Under the pieces are notes generated by a model, which was not told where the DNA came from, did no database searches, and saw only the letters and a program-made list of their open reading frames with translations. A DNA stretch of 64,000 nucleotides from contig JASMHM010000001.1 in NCBI GenBank assembly GCA_030750765.1, positions 220,541-284,540 on the forward strand. The letters run 5' to 3'. The position numbers and the translations under genes were made by a program. Shown here in pieces: positions 58,001 through 64,000 of this stretch; position 1 is the first letter of the stretch, and each line of letters begins with the position of its first letter. Source of the stretch: Candidatus Woesearchaeota archaeon. GTDB lineage: Archaea > Nanobdellota > Nanobdellia > Woesearchaeales > ARS49.

Positions 58001-58720
58001 ATGATAACAAGAACGAAGAAACGCGACCCCTATATGCTAATGGATCGACATCCAAAAGGATTAGGAAGTCGCGAAGAAGGAATAACATATGATCACAAGG
58101 CCGTAGGCCTTGCTGAAGACGCAAGAGAGTTCGCAGACGCGTTCATCTCTTGGTATAACCGAGACGGGAAGACGTTTGATGGATACATGCAAGATCATGG
58201 CTACCAGAACACAACTTTACAACGGTTTGGCTCTGCAGATTTGGGCGAACGCGCCCTTGCAGGTCTTGAAAGAGACGACGAAAACAGCAATCTATACAGC
58301 AATGGAAACATTCCCTTTGAAGAAAAAGTACAACTCATGCAATCTCAGTACAGCGTGAACGTTGAGGGTGAAGAAGTAACCCCTAGTGCGAGAGCTGTGA
58401 GAGATTACCTAGTAATGCATGAATGGCACCACAAATGGCAAAAGATTGATCCTTCAGACAGTGAGGAAAGCATTGAGCTGCAGAATGAAAGAGGCATCAT
58501 GGAAGCTGCACAATACCTGATGGAGATGAACGACGATCCTGAGGCACAGTCGCATTATGCAGAAGTGATTGGGATTGCAGAGAAGCGCGAGTACGAGATC
58601 ATCCACGGTCAGTCCGCCTACAGTCCTGATTCGATTGATGGCGTTGTCTCACCACATACTGCGTACGAAAGAGATTCTGCACCGCTGCCTGGGCCAAGCT
58701 GGGCAGCGTACAGTAACTAG
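58001..58720 (+). CDS. HExxH-motif protein (239 aa)
   Basis: ATG 58001 is chosen from the TATA box 26 bp upstream; an in-frame start lies 18 bp before. VMHEWHHKWQK (about 140) has HEWHH, a zinc-protease-type motif, followed some 30 residues later by acidic residues (NERGIMEAAQ) that could supply the third ligand. No signal peptide. No closer family is recognised. Its end overlaps the convergent ligase gene by 4 bp. Confidence 0.65.
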   Translation: MITRTKKRDPYMLMDRHPKGLGSREEGITYDHKAVGLAEDAREFADAFISWYNRDGKTFDGYMQDHGYQNTTLQRFGSADLGERALAGLERDDENSNLYSNGNIPFEEKVQLMQSQYSVNVEGEEVTPSARAVRDYLVMHEWHHKWQKIDPSDSEESIELQNERGIMEAAQYLMEMNDDPEAQSHYAEVIGIAEKREYEIIHGQSAYSPDSIDGVVSPHTAYERDSAPLPGPSWAAYSN

Positions 58721-60438
58721 CGACCTCGCTGGCCTTTGTATAGGTTTTCGACTTCTTTGAGGTCGGCGACGTCATTAGGTCCTCGATCTTCTCGAAGACG
58801 AACTAATCTGGGGAAGCGTAGAGCATACCCTGAAGCGTACGTGGGACTTTTTTGTATCTCTTCGTAGTTTATCTCTACAACAATCTTTGGTTTTGTTTTT
58901 ACTCCCTTTCCCTTTTCTTCTATGACTAAAGGTTTTAGCATTTCTGTCATCTCACCAAAGCTTAATCCCTCTTCTGGCTTTTCTTTGATACCTGTACCCA
59001 TCTTTCCTATTTCCAAGAATTCATCACCATCCTTGATGGCAAGGGTGAAGCTTGCTAACCATTTGCTTCGTTTCCCTTCGCCCCATTCTGCGCCAACAAT
59101 AACACAATCAAGTGTTTCCATGACGGGTTTCACTTTAACACCAAATCCTACACGAGACCCCGGTTTGTAGACGCTGTCTAGCCGTTTCATCATGACTCCT
59201 TCGTTGCCTGCTTTCAAGCTTTTTTCGTAGAATGCTGTTGCTTCCTTCTCATCGTCAGTGATGAGTTGTTCGGCTGGCTTGATGTATGTTGTTACGTTTA
59301 TTGTTTGTTCAATAATCTTGTGACGTTCTTGGAACGGCGTTTGGACGAGTGGCTCCCCATCTTTTTCGAGGATATCAAACACACACACACAGACGGGGAG
59401 TTCTTTTGCTGTCTTCTCAATGTCGTATTTTCTTTTGATCCTTTGGCTCATCTGTTGGAAGGGAAGATACTTGCCGTCTTTGGTCAATCCTACCGCTTCT
59501 GCGTCAAGTATGCATTCTTTTGCCTTAACATTGTCTTGTACGAGCTTGACCACATCTGGAAACTGGCGCGTGACGTTTTCCATCCGTCTCGTGAATATTT
59601 GTACGTCCTTTTTTTTGTGGATTTGCATCCTGAACCCATCATACTTGTACTCTACTGCTGCGGGCTTGCCTACGGTCTTGAAGGCGTCTGCTACACCTTT
59701 TGATTTTTGGTAGAGCATGACCTTCAATGGCGTGCCCACGGTCATTTTTGTTTTTTCCAGCCCTTTGAGTCCTTGTTTTTTGAGGAGTTCTGCCACGCTT
59801 CCAAAGTCGTTGCTTACATCGAGTGCGGCTTGGACTTGCTCTACCACTTCGTTGTATTTTTCCCTGTCAACATCGATCTTCTTCCCATCGTATTTTGGAT
59901 CAAGAACGTACGCCCATACCAATGCATCCCGCAGGGTGCTGTTCCCTACGCCCGCGCGTAGGTCTTGCAAGACCGTTCTAATCACATACCTTGCTTCTAC
60001 GGGTGATGCTTGGCTTAGCAATTCTGCAATGAACTTGACTTTTCTGTCTACTGTTCCTTGTCCTTCCATGCTTGCTAGTTTCTGTAACGTATCAAACACT
60101 TTTTGGACGGTGAGATGGCTACTAACAAGTGTTGCTTGAGATTTTTTTTGTAACACTTCTGCTGCCGCCTTACCCAAATCTCCTGTTTTCTTCCATGACG
60201 TCTCTACTTGGGTTTTTGTTCTTCCGCTTGCAACAACAATAGCCTTTACTGCTAGTTGTGAGGCTACCCCTATCTCTCGTTCATCCCCGGGCATGAACAC
60301 TCTTCCTTGTAAGAGTAGTAGCACGCGTGGTAGATCGTCCACTTTTTGGAGAAAGTCTGCCAACTGTTTAGTCTTTTCTAGTCGTGAACTGACAGATTCT
60401 AGCTGTTCATAAGCCTCAGCAAGGGTTTGGTAGCGCAC
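58717..60438 (-). CDS. lig: ATP-dependent DNA ligase
   Basis: Joins nicks in DNA at replication and repair. The adenylated Lys lies in AVEYKYDGFRMQIH (about residue 259); RRMENVTRQFPDV, ILDAEAVG, GVMMKRLDS and VKVKPVMETLDCVIVGAEWG follow as nucleotidyltransferase motifs. An N-terminal DNA-binding domain and C-terminal OB fold are in place. Length 573 aa is normal for archaea. The TATA-like TTTTTAAAGG (60459-60468) makes it leaderless. Confidence 0.95.
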   Translation of the reverse strand: MRYQTLAEAYEQLESVSSRLEKTKQLADFLQKVDDLPRVLLLLQGRVFMPGDEREIGVASQLAVKAIVVASGRTKTQVETSWKKTGDLGKAAAEVLQKKSQATLVSSHLTVQKVFDTLQKLASMEGQGTVDRKVKFIAELLSQASPVEARYVIRTVLQDLRAGVGNSTLRDALVWAYVLDPKYDGKKIDVDREKYNEVVEQVQAALDVSNDFGSVAELLKKQGLKGLEKTKMTVGTPLKVMLYQKSKGVADAFKTVGKPAAVEYKYDGFRMQIHKKKDVQIFTRRMENVTRQFPDVVKLVQDNVKAKECILDAEAVGLTKDGKYLPFQQMSQRIKRKYDIEKTAKELPVCVCVFDILEKDGEPLVQTPFQERHKIIEQTINVTTYIKPAEQLITDDEKEATAFYEKSLKAGNEGVMMKRLDSVYKPGSRVGFGVKVKPVMETLDCVIVGAEWGEGKRSKWLASFTLAIKDGDEFLEIGKMGTGIKEKPEEGLSFGEMTEMLKPLVIEEKGKGVKTKPKIVVEINYEEIQKSPTYASGYALRFPRLVRLREDRGPNDVADLKEVENLYKGQRGR

Positions 60439-60470
60439 ACGCGTACTAGCAATTCTTCCTTTAAAAACCT

Positions 60471-60800
60471 ATGGAGCTCGTAGAGTACGTACTCAAAAGT
60501 TATATCGCCACCCGTGGAAAGCAGGGTATGTCAGACCTCATTGACACGTATGTTAGATTGTGTGATGAATACAGAGAGAATGAAATCCCTGTACTCACCC
60601 AAGAAGACATTCCTACTCATGCAGAATGGGAGCATGCCGAGCCTGTGAGGAGTATGTGTAAGCACACAAAGAAAATGCACGTTCTTGACTCGCTTAAGAA
60701 CCGCTTTTCGATAGCGCATGTTCCCGTCCTGCAGCATAAACACGAACCGCAGAATAAAGACGTGGTTATTCATCTTCTTAAAAACCAGTTTCGTGTATGA
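60471..60800 (+). CDS. Uncharacterised protein (109 aa)
   Basis: No family recognised. Helical N-terminus (VEYVLKSYIATRGKQGMSDL), Glu/His-rich middle. The TATA-like sequence immediately upstream better fits the divergent ligase gene, so its promoter is unclear. It may be real from its coding-like start but the evidence is thin. Confidence 0.4.
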   Translation: MELVEYVLKSYIATRGKQGMSDLIDTYVRLCDEYRENEIPVLTQEDIPTHAEWEHAEPVRSMCKHTKKMHVLDSLKNRFSIAHVPVLQHKHEPQNKDVVIHLLKNQFRV

Positions 60801-60854
60801 TGCACTAGCGAGATACGAGCATCTCAAAGGACGCGTTGATAAAACTGCTAAAGC

Positions 60855-60990
60855 ATAACTGTGACTTCCTCCACAGACTAATCTGAGGATGCCAGCAAAT
60901 AACAACTGGCACGGTTCCTGCTTCACAAACCGACTTGCCCAAAAGGGTAGAGGTCCTGTCTCCGCAAGCGTGAATTCGGGCAAGTCCTGC
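60855..60990. ncRNA. Candidate structured RNA (consecutive stem-loops)
   Basis: Stems follow one another with little spacing: CTGTG/CACAG (60859-60876), GCCAG/CTGGC (60891-60910), CGGTT/AACCG (60912-60932) and ACTTGCCC/GGGCAAGT (60933-60985). Such closely packed helices are unlikely by chance. The strand is not clear. It matches no RNA family I can name; the sequence GGAGGAAGTC on the minus strand is near but not equal to an RNase P motif. Confidence 0.4.
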
Positions 60991-61265
60991 CCTACTTATT
61001 AACTTATGCGCATTACGTTGGGAGCAATTTCAGCTTCCCGTTCATTTTCTTTTTGGCCATTGCTTTCTTCATCTGTTCATGCCTCACATGTTTCTTCACC
61101 TCTGATCAAGTATAAGAGTTACATCCTAATAAGCTTCACGCGCACATGTCCAGTGTCCAGTGGCCCGACGAGAAAAACCGGAAAATCTCCGGGAACGGCC
61201 ATTCATCCCGTGCCTGCGCCAACGATGAGCACCCTCCTACTCTCTGGCCACTCGTCGGCCTATTT

Positions 61266-61316
61266 AAGACTTATTTCTTCCTATCGCAATATTTAAATAG
61301 ACTTAGTCTTAAGTCT
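61266..61316 (+). promoter_or_regulatory. minD promoter with repeated AGACTTA sites
   Basis: The TATA box ATATTTAAATAG (61289-61300) lies about 27 bp before the ATG. AGACTTAGTCTTAAGTCT (61299-61316) is an inverted repeat with 7-bp arms over the expected transcription start, and another AAGACTTA lies at 61266-61273. A dimeric repressor site is likely. Confidence 0.5.
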
Positions 61317-61323
61317 AAATTAC

Positions 61324-62118
61324 ATGGCACACACTATTGGGGTTATCTCTATCAAAGGCGGTTGCGGGAAGACTACCGTTGTTTCGAACATCGCCGCTGT
61401 CATGGCTAACGAGTTCAACAAGAAGGTTCTAGCCGTCGATGCTAACTTCAGCAGTCCTAATTTAGGCCTACACTTAGGCATTATTAATCCAAAAAAGACC
61501 ATTAATGATGTACTAAATGACAAGTGCAGTCCTTTCGACCCCATCATCGAACACGACTTCGGTTTTGATCTTTTACCTGCAAGTTTGGGAGCAAAAAAGA
61601 CAAGTCCTAATCGCTTGAAGAACAAACTCCACATTCTCAAAGACAACTATGACTACATTCTGGTTGATTCTAGCCCAAACTTGAATGATGAGATGCTCGC
61701 CACCATGATGGCAGCAGACAAGCTACTTGTGGTGTCAAGCCCAGACTATCCTACACTAAGTTGTACGATGCACGCAACAAAGATTGCTGTTGGCAAGAAG
61801 ACACCCATCGCAGGCATTGTGTTGAACAAAATGTACAACAAAGCTTTTGAGCTCACCATAGATGACGTGGAGGACGCCACCAAAGTTCCTGTATTGGCAG
61901 CTCTACCACACGATGTTAACGTCATGCACGCACTATCACAAACAGCACCTGCCTCCATATACTATCCCAAAAAAGAGTTAGGAGTCGAGTACCGCAAGCT
62001 CGTGAGTGCGCTAGTGAATGAAGACTATAAAGATCCTAGACTTCTAAAGCGATTGTTCTCTAAACCCAACAAAGTTGATGAAAATAGAGAGCTCTTGAGG
62101 GGATCATGGAAACCCTAG
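61324..62118 (+). CDS. minD: MinD/ParA-family ATPase
   Basis: Deviant Walker A ISIKGGCGKTTVVSNIA (residues 8-24), Walker A' VLAVDANFSSPNLGLHLG and DYILVDSSPNLNDEML. It may position division or segregation proteins, or act in another ParA-like role. No membrane-binding amphipathic helix of the bacterial MinD kind is plain at the C-terminus. It overlaps the nitroreductase gene by 13 bp. Confidence 0.85.
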   Translation: MAHTIGVISIKGGCGKTTVVSNIAAVMANEFNKKVLAVDANFSSPNLGLHLGIINPKKTINDVLNDKCSPFDPIIEHDFGFDLLPASLGAKKTSPNRLKNKLHILKDNYDYILVDSSPNLNDEMLATMMAADKLLVVSSPDYPTLSCTMHATKIAVGKKTPIAGIVLNKMYNKAFELTIDDVEDATKVPVLAALPHDVNVMHALSQTAPASIYYPKKELGVEYRKLVSALVNEDYKDPRLLKRLFSKPNKVDENRELLRGSWKP

Positions 62119-62729
62119 AGTGTATTAGGACAAGAAGAAGCATACGATCTTACACCGACCAACAAGTAGAGATGGAAAAGATCGGCAACATCTTAGATGC
62201 GGGAAGGTTAGCACCCAGTGCGGGCAACCTCCAAGCATGGAAATTTATCTTAGTGACGAACGATGGCTCACGAAAAACCATTGCAGAAGCATGCATGCAA
62301 CAATTCTGGATGGAAGAAGCACCCATCCACATCATTGTCTGCAGTGAGAGAGCAAAGGTAGAGCGAATGTACGACAAGAAGGAAGTGCTGTACTCCACAC
62401 AAAACTGTGCTGTGGCAGCAGAAAACATGCTCTTGGCAGCGCACGATCAAGGTCTTGGAGCGTGCATGGTGTGCGCCATTGAAGAGGCAGCCATAAGGCG
62501 TTTAATGAAGCTTCCTGATGGCGTTGTGCCAGAAGCCATCATCACGGTAGGGTATGCAGATGAGCTTCCAGAACCTGTACCCAAATACTACATAGACAAC
62601 GTTACGTTCTTAGAAAAATGGGGCAACCGAGTGGCAGACATGGCAGACTTCCTAGGCTATCATTCTCACAAGATACCCGAAACGATCAAGCAAGTCAAGA
62701 AAGCCATCAAGAAGCGACTTAAGAAATAA
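62106..62729 (+). CDS. Nitroreductase-family flavoprotein
   Basis: FMN-binding NAD(P)H oxidoreductase fold. CIRTRRSIRSYTDQQVEM (opening), RLAPSAGNLQAWKFILV (FMN site) and the acceptor region AAENMLLAAHDQGLGACMV fit the family. Substrate unknown. A Lys/Arg-rich tail (KQVKKAIKKRLKK) is unusual and may bind membrane or nucleic acid. It overlaps minD. Confidence 0.88.
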   Translation: METLECIRTRRSIRSYTDQQVEMEKIGNILDAGRLAPSAGNLQAWKFILVTNDGSRKTIAEACMQQFWMEEAPIHIIVCSERAKVERMYDKKEVLYSTQNCAVAAENMLLAAHDQGLGACMVCAIEEAAIRRLMKLPDGVVPEAIITVGYADELPEPVPKYYIDNVTFLEKWGNRVADMADFLGYHSHKIPETIKQVKKAIKKRLKK

Positions 62730-62734
62730 TTAAC

Positions 62735-63124
62735 TTAATCACGAGTCATAGACTTAGCCTGACCTTTTTGGCCCGACAATACTGACTGCGGCGGTTTTGC
62801 TTGTTTGAACGTGAAGTTTGAACGCTCCATTTCCATCAGCTCAATATAAGATGTTACTGCGTCATCAACGGCTTCTTGGCACGACTGAGAACTGAAAGCC
62901 AGCCGTACAAACGCACTATCTTCTCGAGGGCCACCAACATGAACGGTACACCCTTCATACCAGTAACCGAACGGTATTTGGTCCCATCCTTGATCACGCA
63001 AACACGGTAAGGGTCAGGCGTTGTTATTCATCGTGTCTAGAACCTGATTAAAGAGCTCATACACCTTGTGCGAGGCCTCGTTATGAACAATAATTCTTCC
63101 GTATACTGTATCTTGTGGAGCCAT
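62735..63124 (-). CDS. Small protein interrupted by an in-frame TGA
   Basis: ATG 63124 follows the DoxX gene stop after one base (TAACATG) and opens MAPQDTVYGRIIVHNEASHK. At codon 37 (63014-63016) TGA occurs; the frame then runs on for 92 codons without a stop, including a stretch from TTG 63001 (RDQGWDQIPFGYWYEG). Both parts are in phase, so this is one 129-aa gene with an internal stop, or two small genes. No family recognised. TGA is a normal stop elsewhere in the window. Confidence 0.5.
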
Positions 63125-63125
63125 G

Positions 63126-63533
63126 TTAGTCTAACAAGAAATGTTCATCCAGGCTGGGGCGCTTTGCTCCAGAAAAGATAAGCGTGATTAGGCCACCCAA
63201 TACGGTTAGCAACATGAAAAAGTTCATGCGTGTTGCAGGCACTAGCAACTGCTTCCAGCCTACCAAAGCCAGAGCAACGATCATGATGATCGTTAACCAC
63301 ACGCTAGCGTGGCGGGTGAACAATCCCAAAAGTAGACATATTCCGCCTACGATCTCTAAGATCATCACGATAAACGCAAACACCATAGGGATAGGCATGC
63401 CCATTCCGCTGAACATTTGTGCAGTAGCGCTCAAGCTGAGTGCTTTGTTAATTCCTGCGAATAAGAAGATTGCTGCTAACACCAGGCGCAAAGGAATCAT
63501 AGCGTAATCCTCGTACCGGTGTAGGTGCATCAT
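63126..63533 (-). CDS. DoxX-family membrane protein
   Basis: Four membrane helices; IPLRLVLAAIFLFAGINKAL and IVGGICLLLGLFTRHAS match DoxX (small subunit of thiosulfate:quinone oxidoreductase) and related proteins. It may relate to redox or thiol homeostasis. TATA box GTTTTTAAG (63558-63566) predicts a leaderless start. It is followed by the interrupted small gene. Confidence 0.85.
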   Translation of the reverse strand: MMHLHRYEDYAMIPLRLVLAAIFLFAGINKALSLSATAQMFSGMGMPIPMVFAFIVMILEIVGGICLLLGLFTRHASVWLTIIMIVALALVGWKQLLVPATRMNFFMLLTVLGGLITLIFSGAKRPSLDEHFLLD

Positions 63534-63598
63534 AGAGTAGTTACAAACGGTCCCTGCTTAAAAACCTTTCGGCAAGCTTTTTATAGGTGGATTAGACT

Positions 63599-64000
63599 AT
63601 GCGCAAGATGCCCAGCGCGAGAACATCCGAATTGTTGAGACCTTCAGAAAGATTAAGCCAGTTCAACTCAGACTACTTTTGGGTGGCGTATACTGACCGA
63701 ATTGAGATTGTGAGAAAGTATGTAGAGATCGTGAATGGGAAGAAAAAAAGGAAAAGAGAGCTTCAAAGCAGAATGCATCTTTGTAAGCCAAGAACACGAA
63801 ACCAGTACAGCCCAGATGAATCACGCATGGCCCCTGTCACAGATGCGCAAAAGGACTTAATCAAGCGTGACAGCTACAAGGCACTCATGGCCCTACGCTC
63901 CAACCCTATTGGTTGGGCTCACCAAAACATATGGCATATCGCGCATGGCCCGTACGTCACGTTCTTTTCTCTAGAAAGCATGATCTCCACAGGCCAGGGA
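63599..64000 (+). CDS. Uncharacterised protein, partial (right edge)
   Basis: An open frame from ATG 63599 (or ATG 63608, better placed after the TATA-like TTTTATAGG at 63578-63586) that runs off the window end after 134 codons. The visible part is basic (GKKKRKRELQSRMHLC) and has no recognised domain or membrane segment. Confidence 0.5.
   Translation, partial: MRKMPSARTSELLRPSERLSQFNSDYFWVAYTDRIEIVRKYVEIVNGKKKRKRELQSRMHLCKPRTRNQYSPDESRMAPVTDAQKDLIKRDSYKALMALRSNPIGWAHQNIWHIAHGPYVTFFSLESMISTGQG

Larger units (their letters stand above)
60801..61323. other. 523-bp gap with structured RNA candidate and minD promoter
   Basis: No convincing protein gene. The left part (60855-60990) folds into a series of stem-loops. 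On the minus strand a Lys-rich frame of about 20 codons (MKKAMAKKKMNG, start 61072) is visible but weak. The right end holds the minD promoter with inverted repeats. Confidence 0.4.

Noticed and set aside
60855-60990. Stem-loop region considered as RNase P or SRP RNA
   Set aside because: The conserved RNase P core and the SRP domain IV motif are not found; only a short near-match is present.
60999-61099. Short Lys-rich minus-strand frame (MKKAMAKKKMNG)
   Set aside because: Only about 20-28 codons, and the TATA-like element is not at a consistent distance. Mentioned only in the gap entry.
61006-61296. 96-codon plus-strand frame before minD
   Set aside because: Low-complexity Ser-rich translation, overlaps the minD promoter repeats, and lacks a TATA box at the right distance.

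Overview
The window is archaeal. It has archaeal ribosomal proteins L7Ae, S28e and L24e, an archaeal EF-2 with the diphthamide histidine, diphthine synthase, an archaeal UMP kinase, archaease/RtcB and an ATP-dependent DNA ligase. Most genes start at or near ATG/GTG/TTG about 25-28 bp after a TATA box, so leaderless transcripts appear common. Genes are compact, often overlap by 4 bp, and many are small or orphan. FtsZ, a fused SufBDSUC operon, secreted Cys-rich and lipobox proteins and the absence of any biosynthetic operon suggest a DPANN-type lineage (Woesearchaeota-like). That placement is inference from gene content.

Layout. 1-7202: an unusual signalling cassette. A co-directional run encodes several receiver-like proteins and a GHKL (HSP90-like) ATPase with a receiver-like N-terminus. 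It diverges, across an 18-bp perfect palindrome, from an AbrB-PhoU regulator. Next to it is a 634-aa protein joining a receiver-like region to an aminoglycoside-phosphotransferase-like kinase region. 7288-10993: translation operon rpl7ae-rps28e-rpl24e-ndk-fusA, with a candidate L7Ae-binding K-turn in the leader. 11124-18837: orphan and surface genes (Thr/Pro-stalked surface protein, lamin-tail protein, MNT nucleotidyltransferase, Nudix, frameshifted metalloprotease). 18877-22067: hicBA and relBE toxin-antitoxin modules and a repetitive Cys-rich secreted protein, lying downstream of a tRNA-Gln gene and separated by partial copies of the tRNA-Gln 3' end, which looks like a tandem integration array. 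22097-35148: DNA repair (endonuclease IV), PAP2, sugar nucleotidyltransferase-HAD fusion, archease-rtcB, A-type Fe-S carrier, UDP-glucuronate decarboxylase, GCS2-like/M20 pair. 35294-40601: seven-gene suf operon led by a winged-helix/PAS regulator. 40598-44901: JAB-like secreted protein, pyrH, cold-shock protein, and a metalloprotease gene split by an in-frame stop between a second tRNA-Gln and a tRNA-like fragment. 44943-50415: phosphoesterase, gmd, dphB, ftsZ. 50741-57884: Kazal lipoprotein, secreted PLD, and a topA / secreted S16 protease / ATP-grasp operon. 58001-64000: HExxH protein, ligase, structured-RNA candidate, minD, nitroreductase, DoxX and a partial gene.

Working together: dphB modifies the EF-2 encoded here; archease activates RtcB; SufBCD with SufS, SufU, the ferredoxin and the A-type carrier form an Fe-S assembly set; gmd, the UDP-glucuronate decarboxylase and the nucleotidyltransferase supply activated sugars for the cell surface. 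Several genes are interrupted by single-base frameshifts in homopolymer runs or by in-frame stops. These may be assembly errors or real decay, and the sequence alone cannot decide.
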